In this document: one piece after another, positions 1-12,107 of the stretch | Layout of the letters: the number at the start of each line of letters is the position of its first letter | Position numbering within the stretch: position 1 is the stretch's first letter | Assembly: GCA_033961575.1 (NCBI GenBank) | Contig: CM066730.1 | Span: 115,037,523 to 115,101,522 of the forward strand | Direction: 5' to 3' | Length of the DNA stretch: 64,000 nt | Source: Aselliscus stoliczkanus | Taxonomy: Eukaryota; Chordata; Mammalia; Chiroptera; Hipposideridae | The notes under the pieces: model-generated | Database searches by the model: none | What the model saw: the letters and a program-made list of their open reading frames with translations, nothing else | What the model was told of the DNA's origin: nothing | Program-made: the position numbers and the translations under genes

Positions 1-101
1 GTGGTTAAGCGCTGGCTTGGGAAGCCAGCGGCCCCAATCAGGTCACACATATGAGGGCCAGTGACACTGCCCTCAAAAAATAAATAAATAAATAAATATA
101 T
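1..101 (+). mobile_element. tRNA-derived SINE, short form, cut by window edge
   Basis: The fragment starts inside the A-box region (GTGGTTAAGCGC), keeps the anticodon-like hairpin (CTGGC / GCCAG), a degenerate B box and the end motif GAGGGCCAGTGACACTGCCCTC-type hairpin, then a (AAAT)n-type tail. The first dozen or so bases of the element lie outside the window. It matches the other short copies below. Confidence 0.85.
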
Positions 102-239
102 ATTTTATCAAATACATTTCTTAAATTTCAGTGAAAACGTTGACCTAAATAATTTAGTTTACCATTTTAATAAACCAGACATCACTGCTACCCTGTCATT
201 ATCTTACTTATCATCACCTTTTCAGAGAGATTTTTCATG

Positions 240-485
240 AGCACTGAATCTAACATAGCTCCCCTAATCACTTTATCACTCTACCCTCTATTGTTTCCTT
301 CATAGCATTTATCACTCTATGAAATTATCTTGTTTACTTATTTTTTGCTATCCCTGAATAGAATGAAAGCTGCCACGAAACTCCAATGAATCAGCAAACC
401 TGTCTCCTGTTCAGTAGTGTATCCCCAGAATTTACTTAGCAGTTCCTGACGTAGTGTACTTGTTCCAATATATATTAAAGGAGTA
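240..485 (-). mobile_element. L2-like LINE remnant (antisense)
   Basis: The stretch reads like the antisense of an old L2 3' end: a 'gaatgaaagctgccacgaa' segment, then 'tatccccagaatttacttag', then a degenerate form of the usual 'cattcaataaatatt' end. It is highly diverged, so the family call is tentative and the edges are approximate. Confidence 0.4.
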
Positions 486-713
486 TGTTAAATCAATAAC
501 TAGATTACGAACCTGAGACTTCCAACTAAACCAGTAAGCCCTGGGGGAAAACCACCTTTCATTTCATTTTGCTCTTTAGACAAACCTCCAATTTCTAACA
601 GATCAGTCCCAAGTGGCTATATTTAATCCCCCCTATTTTACCCTTCGTGACATCTCCATGTTAAATACAGAGAGAAATAAAATATAATGGTGGTGTTTTT
701 AAGAGCTTTCAAG

Positions 714-1141
714 GGCCGGCCAAGTAGCGCATTGGTTAAGAGCTGCTTTTGGGATGCCAGCGGCCCCGGTTCGGATCCCACATGTAAGGGCTATTGACAC
801 TGCTCTCTATAGCTAACAACAGCTCCACCTGGAGCTGGGCTGTGCGAGCCCCGGCAACGGTGTAGGCTGCAGCCCCTGCTGCAGTGGGCTGTCATAGGCT
901 ACAGTGAGTGGCCGGCAGCCAGCGTGAGCTGCCAATAGCCACAGTGAGCGACCATCCAGAGGCCGGTGACTGATCTGCCTCACCGAAGAAGAGCGCAATG
1001 ACAATACCAACATGGGCCAGTGAAGCAACATCCTCTGCAACTAGACTAAAGAACAAAAACACAGCAACTTGTCTGTTCCCCTTCCCCGATTCCCCAACAC
1101 TGTTCCCCTCCCCCAATTCCCCAATAAAAAAAATTTAAGAA
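714..1141 (+). mobile_element. tRNA-derived SINE, long form
   Basis: The head is GGCCGGCC(A)AGT-GCGCATTGGTTAAG with a B box at about 768-778. It is followed by the roughly 300-bp body found in all long copies (CCACCTGGAGCTGGGCTGTG, GCAGCCCCTGCTGCAG) and the pyrimidine-rich end TTCCCCAATAAAA. A perfect 13-bp target-site duplication (AAGAGCTTTCAAG) lies at 701-713 and 1142-1154, so the edges are exact. Retroposition by L1 machinery is inferred from the A tail and TSD. Confidence 0.95.
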
Positions 1142-1154
1142 AAGAGCTTTCAAG

Positions 1155-3034
1155 TATCAGACTGTAGATTATAACCAGGACACTACATTAATATTCATCA
1201 GAACTCTTAAACACTAAGGTAATCATATATACAATAAGTGTAGATATTTTTACATAGAGATGTCAATGCTTAGGGTAAATACTTTTGAAAACAAGCAGAT
1301 CAATTATAAAAATAACTATAAATTTTTGTTTAATTTCCCAATTGAGAAACAAGAAATCCAACAATTAAATAACCCTATAGGCATGGACTCTTTCATGTCA
1401 AGAACAATAATAAGATGACAGTGTTGGAAAAGGGAGAAAAACTTCCTACAATTTTATCAAATTGAAACTTTTTATTTTTAATACATATAGCACCTTTTAT
1501 GTCAAAATCAATTAAGCAACCAATAACTAACTTAATTCTTTATTCTGAATTAGTATGGTTAATGCTACACAGAAAGTTTTGTCAAAAGAATTAGAAATTT
1601 GAAATATTCACATTCCTATTGTAAGTACCCTTAGTTAACAGAATTCCAGAAAATTTCATTATTTAACACAATAATGTACCTTTTGTTATTTGAAGATATG
1701 TAGGAAAAATACTGAAAATCATAGTTAAGCAATAAGCATGCATTTTTAGTTCATTAATTCAAGAAACAATATAACTTCCATTTTATAATAAAAGAGCCTA
1801 AAACATTAGCTTTACTTGTCCCAGCATTAAGCATTCCCACTACAAAGTCACATCTTACAGTACACTTTCACACTTTCTTTTGAAAATTTTATTAATATTT
1901 TAAAAGAAACTTAATCCCCTAAAAAGAGGGTAAAAATATCTTTGGGTTGAAAATTTCAATCTCATAGCACAGCTTTTAGCACAAGTACTTTTGTACCCTA
2001 GAATCAGTCAACAGTCAATTTGGAGTTGTTTTCACTAAGGGATCTAGTAAGATGTAACAAAGTAAAGGAATTTTGATGCCCGTAATAAAGTTAAGAGAAA
2101 ACATGCACCTCATCCAATTTCTCTACACAATACACATATATACCCATTGAAGAACAAAATGTATAAAACTGCATATTCTGTGTAACATTACTTTGTGTCT
2201 ATGCAAACACCAGTTTACCAGATTGCATCAAGAGACAATGCAATCATATTAAATAGATTAGATGATTATTAGATGATCCTATTAAGTTTTCCCTCTTGGT
2301 GCAATTTGGCAAATGTGAATTTATGTATGTGTAATGATGCTTCGTAAGTAATGTAATTCACACAGAAATGGGACTAAGCTCCTTCTTTAACATACTTCTT
2401 AAAACACCACTTTTATAAACTATAAGTATCTTTTTTCTTTTTTTAATAACATTAAAATACAAGGACCATGACCTATATAGAATCTAGATGGGTCAAATAG
2501 TAAACACATATGCTTTAGTGGTAAGATTGCATTTATAAGCCCCTAAGAAGAGTATATATAACCAAGTTTTAAATTATCTAGAAATAAAGACAATAAAACT
2601 TTAAAAGAGCACGCTCCAACAGATACGTAAACAGGACCACAAAAATACCACTGCTGTCCTTTTGCAAAGGAAAACAATTTTGATCTAAGTATAATATAAA
2701 CATGTGTAGTAGATATAAGGCCAAATCCCCCACCCCTCAAATACTCTTGCTCGTTTTTAGATTTCTAAGTATTGTTGCATAAAGTACCAATAGGATCTTT
2801 TATCACAGAGGATTGAAAATCTTTTGCATATAAAGCCAGTACATATAAAGGAACAGAAAATTAAAAGTATTACAAACCTCCAAGTAACTTTCAAAGTATG
2901 AGTTATTCAAATTAGGAAAGTTTTCCAAATAGTTAAAATCTAATCTCTTTGAGACACACAGACATAATAACTGTGGTTACTAAAATATCTCTTCCTTCTT
3001 AGATTATTTTGAACATACTTTACCCTCTTGATAC
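1155..3034. other. AT-rich non-coding stretch, nothing recognised
   Basis: About 1.9 kb with no recognisable gene, RNA or repeat family. The open frames on both strands are short, AT-driven and show no family similarity. Strongly decayed old repeats could be hidden here. Confidence 0.6.
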
Positions 3035-3626
3035 TGAAGGGCAGCAGAATATGCCATCCTAAAATATGATTAGGAGTTCAGGACATGCCACCCTAAAATA
3101 CGCTGCCTTAGTTATTATTTTGAACTGTAGGCACTGTAAAAAGAGAAAGTGCAGGATGAGGCTTTCTCTGAACTTTCCTTACCTGTCTAAAGACAAATTG
3201 TCCAAAAGAAATTCAACTGTCAGAAATCCCCTTCCTAGAAATTTCATCAAGCAGGGAGGACTGAGGGACTCTTATAACAGGAAAGGGGACTAAAAGTCCA
3301 TATCACACCTAGACACACTTGGTCACAAACTATCCTACTTCCGATCAATTCTTCCAAGGGCCCTGTTCCTCTGTCCTCAAAACCATTTATTCTCACCTAC
3401 AAGGCCTATATCCCTCTCTTCTTCCCCTATTAAGATGGCATTTAGGTCTAAATTCTAAGCTACTTCAGGGAACTACTCATTTTTCCCTGGGTATCTCCCA
3501 TGCATTAATGAAGCATACATGTTAATAAACTTCTGTTTGTTTTTGTCTTTTTAATCTGCCTTTTATTACTGAGGTCTCCGCTAAGATCTCAGAAGGATAG
3601 AGAGAAAATTGTTTTTCCTCCTGTAC
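3035..3626 (+). mobile_element. Endogenous retroviral LTR (solo, family uncertain)
   Basis: The stretch has LTR-like ends: it begins with TGAAGGGC and ends with CCTCCTGTACA. A polyadenylation-type segment with AATAAAC is near 3522, followed by a T-rich R/U5-like region and 'TCTCAGAAGGATAGAGAGAA', a motif common near the 3' end of ERV LTRs. No gag, pol or env remains on either side, so it is probably a solo LTR. A short repeat of the 'atgccaYcctaaaata' segment is seen near 3050 and 3085. The class (ERVL versus ERV1) is not settled. Confidence 0.6.
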
Positions 3627-3639
3627 ATTACATTAATGT

Positions 3640-3830
3640 GGGTATCAAAGGGCTGGCTAACTATGCTGGGTATTTTTATACATTTTTTCATTTAATCCAT
3701 ATAACAACCCTGTGACACAGGTCTTATCACCTCTAAATTGCAATAAGAAAGCAGAATCTTGGAAAGGTTAAATTTCTTGACAAACAAAGTGGCACACTTG
3801 GGATTTACAATTAATCACGTTTAACTCCAA
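3640..3830 (+). mobile_element. Old MIR/L2-class repeat remnant
   Basis: It carries the typical series 'ttcatttaatccatataacaa', 'ccctgtgacacaggt', 'ggaaaggttaaatttcttgac', which resembles the conserved core of ancient mammalian MIR/L2-type repeats. Divergence is high and the edges are approximate. Confidence 0.5.
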
Positions 3831-4880
3831 ATACAAGTTCTTTTTATAATAAGTTGTTCACCCAATTAAAAAAAACAACAATTAACATAGTTTTTATGTG
3901 ACATGCATAAACAGAGCTTCAGCAGCAAAGGTAGGCCCACTATATACTGAGAGTCAATATCTCGAAAGATGTGGAAGATAGAGGTTATGTTACGCTCTAA
4001 ACTCTTCTTATATTTCTTAGTGTATATGAAAGGTAAAATGTATTTGTGATATAAAATAAACTGCAAGTGTCTTTAAGACAATGGACACATGTCCTTCTGA
4101 ATCCCCTATCCCAAAAGAATTGGGGTTGAGCTACTAAAGAACAAAATAAAAAAGAGAATAATTTGTATCTAGGAAGACTGGGTGGCGAGAAGGAGGGCGG
4201 GCGAATAAAGCATTAAAGAGAAAAGAAGTGAAAAAAAATCAAAGAAGTAGCACTGAGTTATTACATATTTTTTTAAAGGAAACCTTTTGAGTGCTGAAAA
4301 ACCATAGGTGGGGGAGCTATTTAAGTGAGGAAATAAACACCCTCAAGGTTAAGGCAAACCAAGTTCCTACAGAGGAAATACAATATAGAGAGGAAAGTAG
4401 AGTCAAAATACTCATTGAGATGTGCTATGTTGGCATGTGCATTCTGGACTTTTGAAATGCTTGCTTAAGAATTGACCTGCAGTTTCCTTTTCCCACAGGA
4501 ACAGGTAAGGGAAAGGAAAATCCTGAGCAACAGCCACAATGATGACGCCTACCCACCTGCTGCATCCTTCATCACCTTTGCTTCTAATCACTGTAAGGAG
4601 AAAATTTAGAAGTCTATTTTTTTTCTTACTTTTTATCTTCCTGATGTGACTTCAGAAGGAAAGCCTTTGATCATCACTCCGACCTTCATCCTACTGCAAA
4701 TGAAGCTGAAGTGAGAGACTAGCAACCTGTATTTGGATCAGCATGGGACATGGGGATGTATCATCCTGGAAATCTGAATTGTAATAGGGGGATGGGAAGA
4801 AGGTGACCCAGTGGCCACAGACCCAAAAAGGCAAAAGACAGACAGTAGGAGCTAGCAAAATGCAAAAGAATAATGCTACA
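3831..4880. other. Non-coding stretch, nothing recognised
   Basis: No gene, RNA or clear repeat is seen. There is a purine-rich patch at about 4170-4240. Short frames here are not supported by any family resemblance. Confidence 0.55.
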
Positions 4881-4998
4881 GGGCTGGCCGAGTGGCGCAG
4901 TGGTTGAGCACTGGCTTGGAAAGCCAGTGGCCCCAGTTCGGGTCCCACATATAATGAGGGCCAGTGACACTGCCCTCAAAAAAAAAAAAAAAAAAAAG
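4881..4998 (+). mobile_element. tRNA-derived SINE, short form
   Basis: A complete short copy: head GGGCTGGCCGAGTGGCGCAG, anticodon-like arm ACTGGC...GCCAGT, B box GGTTCGGGTCC-like, then the GAGGGCCAGTGACACTG end and an A tail. TSDs of 17 bp with one mismatch lie at 4864-4880 and 4995-5011, the second partly shared with the A tail. It carries the A-T variant of the anticodon-arm closing pair that is also seen in the copy at 42652. Confidence 0.93.
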
Positions 4999-5011
4999 AA
5001 TAACGCTACAA

Positions 5012-6495
5012 ATTTGAAGGAAGCAGGTGTGTGTGCTTGGCTAGGTGATCATGTGACTTCTCTTAAACACTGAACGAATAAATTACCTGTTACTATGTAG
5101 CAGCTATCCGGATATATTCTTGAGCACAATCGTAAGACTTAATAGAAGGGTATTCTGAGAAGCATGAAAATATTCCAGGGAAAAAGAATGACCTGTGAAG
5201 TCTCAAAAGAGAAAAGAATATATACAGATGACAACAGGTACGCTTAGATGTTTAAAGTATAAACAACATTTGCTCTTAAAAAACAACAACAGTATCTGTT
5301 CTATGAAATTTCCCAGAGTTCTGTTAGAGAATATCTATCTGGGGAAATAAAGTAAGGAGTGCAAGGTTACTATATGGACTGCAAGTAATATGAAGTGGGT
5401 CTATTAATTTTGAATATTTATTTTATGAACAATGCCTGAGATCTACCATGTTCCCTCACAGGAACGCTGACACAGTCAAATCATGGTCCAAGCCCTGATT
5501 TAACAATATATGCATCATCAGCACATCTATAAAGGTAATAATCTTGAAGTTTATATTATGTAGTCTTGAAAACAGTGATGGGAGCATGGGGAAAAACAAA
5601 ACCAGTTGGTGCTCTTTCTCTTTCTGACTAGGATGGGAAATAAATAGCTCTTGATACTGAAAGCTTAATTATTTGGTCGATGTGGACAGGTTATGGAGAT
5701 CTGGAATAACCCTGTTCACTACCATTAATTCTAATTTATATAGATCAACATCACTTATAGGGCAAGCAACATTTAGCAAAACAAATGGGAAAAAGCGAGT
5801 GAACCCTCTACTAGAGAGAATACATAAAGGCAAAGAGTTGAGAGACAATATTAACATGGAACTAAGGAGAGAGCAAAAGCAAAGATCTCTTGCCACCTAC
5901 TCAATTAATTATCCATAATAACAGAGTACAATATAACTGAAAAATTGAAATACACAAATAAAACCACCTCATTCTGATCAGTATCTTCTAATTAAGCAAT
6001 CACAAACTTTCTTCAGTTACTAATAAGTTATAAAACTGATTTAAGTTTTACTAGCATTCACTGCTAACCTTTGAAATATTAATAAGTAAATAAAGACAGG
6101 TAATAAGAATTAGAAAAAGAAGTTATTTTTTTTTTAAATTTACAATTGGATATTCAGTCTTTGAATAAACAAAAAGTTCACTTCCTATGTCTACTGTGCA
6201 ATGAGTGTCAATGTTGTTTATTTTTTTCTTCAGGGAAAGCAGGCATTTTTTTTTTAAATATCTGTATCCAATTATATGGTCCTTTTGCAAAAACAGAAAT
6301 ACAGGTAACTTTGAAATTTATGTTCAACTGTTTTACCACATTCTTTTAGACAAAGCATGTCCATAAAAAAGATTCCTATTCTACCATAAATGAATACTAG
6401 TGAAAAGTTGTGTGCAAAGTCTGAGAAGTGACCCCATATTCTATTTGTGAACAAATAGGAGCCACATACTAAACCTGACAAGCTCAGGGGAGACC
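5012..6495. other. AT-rich non-coding stretch, nothing recognised
   Basis: About 1.5 kb with only short AT-driven frames (for example 5673-5918 on +). None shows a domain, splice-flanked exon structure or repeat-family similarity that I can name. Confidence 0.55.
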
Positions 6496-6499
6496 TGCA

Positions 6500-7080
6500 T
6501 GATGGGCCTAACAAACCCAGAGAGACTTAAAAAATTCCTAACTAAAAGAGAGTCATGGCAGGTGATCACGTGCTAGGTCTGTAGCCTCCTTGATAAAAGT
6601 CAATCGTTACTTTAACTGAGCCTGTATTGTCTTTTTGCATCTAAGATAACAGATCTTTGAAATGTCAGAGTAATCCCTTTTCCTGGACCCAACAGGGCAC
6701 AACCTCCCACCAAGAGCCCCAGACCCAGACCACAGAATCCCTCATTGTTATCTTGTTGCCCACAAATCAGCTCATCTCTACGTGCAGTAAATGTTAACTA
6801 CCCTGTACCCACCAATGTAAAGGAAGGATGTGTCCTCTCCATTTTACTCTTTATCCGATCTCAGAGATTTCCCCACTTTGCTTCCTCCCACCTCCCTAAT
6901 CTACCACCAGTGAATTTCATGTAACCCCCACCCCCAGCTGAAAGTCTCCTCCTTTGATTGTAATGTATAAAATATGCTATAAAAATGCCATTCTCTGGAG
7001 TATTCTCAATCAGCTGAGGTTTTGCTTCCTGGCAATTGTCATCAGTTTGGCTCAAATAAACTCATCAAAAATTCTCAACA
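6500..7080 (+). mobile_element. Solo LTR of a class I-like endogenous retrovirus
   Basis: The segment reads as a nearly complete LTR: TG start, a CCAAT/GC-rich U3 part, a TATA box (TATAAAA) near 6976, and the 'CTCAATCAGCTGAGG' region. A polyadenylation signal (AATAAA) is at about 7055, and the end is ...TCTCAACA. Its layout is typical of ERV1-type LTRs of mammals. No internal viral genes are next to it and I could not find a matching short TSD, so the left edge is uncertain. Confidence 0.65.
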
Positions 7081-7230
7081 GGTTCAGACATTTCTTATAT
7101 TAACAGCACAAAAGAACACTCTGGTAAACTGTTTATACTTTACATAATAATCATTTAATCTAGAAATTAAAGATTACTAAAGCTACATTCAATGCAACAC
7201 TTATTTAGAATTAAAGAATCTCAAGAGACT

Positions 7231-7687
7231 GGGCCGGCCGAGTGGCGCATTGGTTAAGCGCTGGTTTGGGGATGCCAGCGGCCCCGGTTCGGATCCCACA
7301 TGAGGGCCAGTGACACTGCCCTCTACAGCTAACAACAGCTCCACCTGGAGCTGGGCTGTGCGAGCCCCGGTGATGGTGTGGGCTGCAGCCCCTGCTGCAG
7401 TGGGCTGCCATAGGCTACAGTGAGTGGCCTGCAGCCAGCGTGAGCGGCTGGCAGCCAAGCATGAGCTGCCAATAGCCGCGGTGAGCGACATCCAGAGGCC
7501 AGCGACCGATCTGCCTCATCCGGGAAGAGCACAATGACGATACCAGCATGGGCCAGTGAAGCAATGTCCTCTGCAACTAGACTGAAGAACAAAAGGACAG
7601 CAACTTGTCGGTTCCCCTTCCCCAATTCCCCAACACTGTTCCCCCTCCGCCAATTCCCCAATAAAATCTTAAAAAAAAAAAAAAAAA
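7231..7687 (+). mobile_element. tRNA-derived SINE, long form
   Basis: A full-length long copy with head GGGCCGGCCGAGTGGCGCAT, an intact B box (GGTTCGGATCC) and the shared body with a duplicated 'GCAGCCA' segment, ending TTCCCCAATAAAATCTT plus about 19 A. A 14-bp TSD (AATCTCAAGAGACT) is at 7217-7230 and 7688-7701. The long pure A tail and intact TSD suggest a fairly young insertion. Confidence 0.95.
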
Positions 7688-7764
7688 AATCTCAAGAGAC
7701 TAAAGAACGACATAAGGGGTCATGCAGTCTTTCTAATTCTTGAAAAACCAAAGCATTTTCAGAA

Positions 7765-8262
7765 ATGTGTACTCATTTCTTCAACAAATATTTATTGAGT
7801 GCCCATAATGTTTCAGCAGTGTTACAGGCACTAGAGATATATCAACAAAGAAAAATAAATGCTTTAGCGGAATGAGGCAGATGATTTTTTCAAAAATCCA
7901 CATTAGTATATTACATAGTACATAAAAAGGTGACAAATACTAAAGAGAAAAATAAAGCTAAAAGGATTGGCTGTGTTTAGATGGGTTAGGATTACAATAT
8001 GAAACAAGATTGGAGGTGAAAGTCTTTTGGCTCAGTAGTGTTATTTAATAGAAGAGTTAAAGATGAGGGCGTAAATCATCCAGGTATCAGAGGAAAGGGT
8101 TCCATGTGGAAAGCACAGCAAATATAAATTACTGCCCTGTATCAGGAATATGCCTGATAAGGTCTAGAAACAGCTAGCAGACAATGTGTCTAGGACACAG
8201 TGAATGGGGACAAGGTAATAGGAGCTAAGGTGAGACAGGTAACGTCAGTCAGTTCATGGTAA
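7765..8262 (+). mobile_element. L2 LINE 3' remnant
   Basis: It begins with the hallmark 'caacaaatatttattgagtgcc' core (split here: CAACAAATATTTATTGAG then TGCCCATAATG). It continues through 'ggcactagagatat', 'gacaaatactaaagag' and 'aggtgagacaggtaacg', which fits the 3' part of a mammalian L2 copy read in sense. It is old and indel-rich. Confidence 0.65.
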
Positions 8263-8585
8263 CATGGATCACAATAAGATTCAGGTCATGCAGAGGCAGA
8301 ATGATCTGCAGCCAGCAGCCCTGGCAGCAGCCTTCTGACTCTGTAGCTTCCAGATCAGAGGTAGCAGCTCCTTAGTCTGTCTAGTTCTGCTGGGTGGTGT
8401 TGAGGGCCCTTCCTGGAAGCTCAGCCTGTTCCGTTAGGCCTCCCGACTATTCCCTGTGCTATAAAACCTTTATGTTAAGAAAATCCCTGTGCCAAAACTA
8501 GCTACAGTGGATTCTTTTGCCTACCACTAAACGCCCTGGCCAATACAACTCTAGTAACGAAGGAGAGTCTATGCACGGTAGCTCT
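8263..8585 (+). other. Possible old LTR-like fragment, unassigned
   Basis: This block is more GC-rich than its surroundings, with a CTGTGCTATAAAACC motif near 8454. The end resembles the 'gccaatacaactctag' 3' ends of some mammalian LTRs. I cannot name a family. No coding frame spans it. Confidence 0.25.
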
Positions 8586-8689
8586 GCAGTCAGCAGGGAA
8601 AAGGTTCCAGGCAGAATACAGAGTTATCTATCGAGGCCCAGCATGAGTAACAAAAAGCACAGTCATGGGAGTTAGGTGGTTTATTATTT

Positions 8690-9179
8690 TCCTATGGATA
8701 CCAGAATAAATTACCATAAATTTAGTAACTTTAAACAATACAAATTTATTCTCTTACAGTTTTCTGGAGATGAGAAGTCCAAAATGGATCTCACAGGGCA
8801 AAAATCAAAGCATCCGCAGGGCTGTATTTCTTCCTAGAGAATTCACATTCTTGCCTTTTCCAGCTTCTCAAAGTTGCCCACATTCGTTGGCTCATGCCTC
8901 TTTTGCATCTTCAAAACCAGCAATGGCCATCAACTCTTTCTCACATGGCATCATTCTGACATTGACAATTCTGCCACCCTCTTCCACATTTAAGGATCCT
9001 TGTGTTTATATTGGACCTGCCTGGATAATCCAACATAGTCTCCCTATTTTAAAGTCATCTGATAACAAATTTAATTTCATTGGCTACTTTAATTCCCTTT
9101 GCATGTAAAGAAATATATTCATAAATTCTAGGACTTAGGACATGGACATCCTTGGGTGGCTATTATTATACCTACCACA
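8690..9179 (-). mobile_element. MLT1-type LTR (ERVL-MaLR), antisense
   Basis: The order of segments matches an MLT1-type LTR read backwards: 'taccagaataaattaccata', 'ttacagttttctggagatga', 'gtccaaaatggatctcacag', 'ggataatccaacatagtctc' and 'ggacatggacatccttgg', closing with CCTACCACA. MLT1 elements are ancient non-autonomous ERVL-MaLR relics shared across placental mammals. The open frame 8770-9108 on + lies entirely inside it and is not a gene. Confidence 0.85.
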
Positions 9180-10737
9180 GGCAAGAGAATCAGACTGGCT
9201 GGGTAATATGGTATTTGGGATGGAACACTGTTTAGCAGTAAAATATCAACCAACCTAGTGGAACTAATTCAGCCTTGAAGTTGACAAAGCATGTAGCTAA
9301 AGTAACTGTAACAAAGATGGGCCAGGAAAGGTTTTGTGTTTTGTGAATTTACATATATAAATATTGACAAAAAAGTTCTTTTAAATGAATCATTTAGAAT
9401 AAAATAAATTTAGAAGTAAAACAGTATTTACCAAATACAATAGAGAAAATAATCTTTGACTGTACAAAATTGAGCTGTTCTAAAAAATCTGGGAGGAGGC
9501 TATAATTTTTATAGAAATAAAGTGAAGCTCATTAATGTATTACTAACAGATAATGAATACCTTAACATGCCAGGCAAAGTCAATAAACTTAAGATGGTTT
9601 TATAAAAGGAGAATAATTTGTATTACTTTTGGGTGTCAATTCCTACCTTCTAGGTGAACAAAAATGGTTGGGTTCCTTTGTACTTGTATGGCTGCTGTAG
9701 TTCAAAATTATTAGGAGCGAGGTGAGGGGCGAAATGGGCGAAAGAAGTCTAAAGGTACAAACTTCCATTTATAACGTGAGTAGCTCTGGAATGTAATGTA
9801 TTCTGATAGTGCACACTGTTCTGTCTATGTGCAAGTTGCTAAGAGGGTGGATCTTAAAAGTTATCACAAGAAAAAAAATTATACTGTGTGTGGTGATGGG
9901 ATGTTTAAAAAAATTTTAGTAGTATGAGTTAAGTCGAAGAGGGAACAAGTTTGCAGTAAAATATTGTAAAAGGTTTAGAAGCTTTGGAAAAGCTTGAAAA
10001 TATGTTCTTACAGATAAAATCATCCTAAACTAATGAGATTGTGTGTCAGATATTATGTCAAGCAAGCAATGTAGGATTTTTGTTTTTTGAGGAAACTTAA
10101 TCCCAAACACATTCAAAAAGTCAATTGTATCAAGTATGTATCAAGATTGGAATTGGGATTATTCTGATACAAATGTATACACTTTTAGAAACTATTTGAC
10201 CACAAAAACCAGAAGTAACATTATAAAGCTGGTTTAAATTAACAAAGGGCAAACACTTTTATCTGATGAACATTAAAGTAAAAATAAAATTGACTTAAAA
10301 TTAAACAAGAACTGACTTTCCATAGATTTATAAACAAATCTGAGGAACTAATTCACATTAAACAAACAGAGGAACCTGATTTATAAGCCAGAATGCCAAT
10401 TTACAGTATTAATTAATGGACAAGGCTAAGACAAAGGAGTCTCTATCCCTATCTTTCAATGACCATTTCAATATGAATCTCTCTGTACAAAAATTTATAC
10501 ATAATTTATATGTTTAACATAAAATGTATTTAACTGGTAATTAATGGATACTAGTAATTAAAGAGTGAACAGAATGAATGGATATTAACATATAGGGAAC
10601 TAAGAGAGTTTTCTACATCTTTTAATTTTTTGCAAATTAATAAATAATTTATTGTATTCATTTGAATTAAAGTATTATCTGTAAGAAATAGCATAACATT
10701 TTTTGAATGTTTAACTCAAATGAAGCTATAAAAACCC
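9180..10737. other. AT-rich non-coding stretch, nothing recognised
   Basis: No frame of note and no recognisable repeat. Poly-purine and A-rich patches only. Confidence 0.55.
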
Positions 10738-10743
10738 ATAAGA

Positions 10744-11175
10744 GGGCAGGCCGAGTGGCACGTTAGTTAGGAGTTGGCTTGGGACACCAGCTCTGAGCAT
10801 CAGGGCCCCAGTTCAGCTCCCACATATGAGGGTCAGTGACCCTGCCTTCTACACGTATGATGGTGAACAACAGCCTGACCTGGAGCTGAGCTGCCACGAG
10901 TCACCAGGGACGATGTAGGCTACAGTGGGGCTGCCCAGAAGCAGGCATGAGCTTTCATAACCTGCCCTTAGCTGCTGTGAGCTGCCGTCCAATGGCCAGC
11001 GAGCAACTGCCTCACCCAGGAAGAGTGCAATGACAATACCAACATGGGCCAGTGAAGCAACATCCTCCACAACTAGACTGAAGAACAAAAGGCCAACTTG
11101 TCTGTTCCCCTTCCCTGATTCCCCAGCGCTATTCCCCTCCCCCAATTCCCCAACAAAATCTTTAAAAAAAAAATA
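10744..11175 (+). mobile_element. tRNA-derived SINE, long form, variant subfamily
   Basis: The head is GGGCAGGCCGAGTGGCACG with an extra 'CTCTGAGCATCAGGGCC' insert before the B-box region, as in the copies at 35085, 40332 and 56187. The long body and the TTCCCCAACAAAATC end follow. Flanking duplications are only about 6 bp (ATAAGA), so the TSD is weak. The 'gagctgccg' body differs from the main long form, indicating a distinct subfamily. Confidence 0.9.
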
Positions 11176-11189
11176 ATAAGAAGAAGATT

Positions 11190-11525
11190 AAGATGATTAT
11201 ATCTTAAAACTCATTTTTCTTCCTTTTCAAGTGCTCATTAATCACCTTTCCTCTCTAATTCCTCTAATTTTATTGTGTATGTGTGTGGGAGGGGGCATGA
11301 CAACAGGGACAAGGACTTTTGAGAAAAGCTTCCTCCTACAGTTGAAGTGACAAAATGACTTTAAAGCTGGATATCATGTAAACTAGGCAGGTTAGGTCAA
11401 TATGGAGCTAGTAATTTTGAATGAGACATCAGAATTCTATGAATATATTCACTTCTAGATCTTACTGGAATTTTAACTTAAGACTCTTAGTAACTGTTTT
11501 TTTTTAACCTCAAACATATGTTAAC
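11190..11525. other. Non-coding stretch, nothing recognised
   Basis: Unique-looking AT-rich DNA with a G-rich patch (GTGTGGGAGGGGGC) near 11282. No gene or repeat identified. Confidence 0.5.
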
Positions 11526-11529
11526 TTGT

Positions 11530-11671
11530 GGCTGGAAAAACTGACTAACACTGCTAGACCCCAGTTTTCTCATCTATTATATCTACTCTCACAGGGTTAG
11601 ACACTGCATGCTAAACACCTCATGCAATGCCAGGTAAGTTAAACATCAGGTGTCTAATAAATTAGCCAGTT
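11530..11671 (+). mobile_element. MIR-like SINE remnant
   Basis: The segment 'cccagttttctcatctatta' followed by 'ctctcacagggttag' and 'gccaggtaag' resembles the MIR core and 3' end (the usual 'cagtttcctcatctgtaaaa', 'cacagggttg' series). It is heavily diverged. Confidence 0.5.
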
Positions 11672-11687
11672 GAAACTGTATTTCTTT

Positions 11688-11816
11688 TTTTTTTTTAATT
11701 TAATTTAATTTTATTTTATTTTGAGGGCAGTGTTACTGGCCCGCATATGTGGGACCCGAACCTGGGCCTCTGGCTTCCCAAGCCAGCGCTTAACCACTGC
11801 GCCACTCGGCCGGCCC
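11688..11816 (-). mobile_element. tRNA-derived SINE, short form, antisense
   Basis: On the minus strand it reads GGGCCGGCCGAGTGGCGCAG, then the anticodon-like arm GCTGGC...GCCAGA, the B-box-like GGTTCGGGTCC and the GAGGGC-type end, with an A/TAAAA-rich tail (11688-11720). A perfect 16-bp TSD (GAAACTGTATTTCTTT) is at 11672-11687 and 11817-11832, so the edges are exact. Confidence 0.96.
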
Positions 11817-11832
11817 GAAACTGTATTTCTTT

Positions 11833-12107
11833 AGAAGGGGCATATTCTGTACTGGCCAGGAAAAAGTGAGGGGAATGGGTCACGGAAAGGTACTCTACCA
11901 GTGGTGGTCTTCAACAGCCAGAATGCCCAAGTCCAGGGTGCAAAGAAGTGAGGGGTGAGGGTCAAGCTGGCTGGCTGGCTCCCTTCCTTTCTTCCTCCAA
12001 AGGCATCTGAAAGCTTCGATTCCTGCCATAGCGTCTATCTCTGCTCCTCTGCCACAGCAACACCCTGCTCCCTCTCCAGAGCCCCTCCCTAAAGCATTAT
12101 TCTATTA
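11833..12107. other. Short unassigned stretch
   Basis: Moderately GC-rich DNA with a small (GGCT)n patch near 11968. No gene or repeat recognised. Confidence 0.45.

Noticed and set aside
8770..9108. 112-codon frame with a protein-like composition
   Set aside because: It is the antisense of an MLT1-type LTR, a common source of chance frames in mammals.
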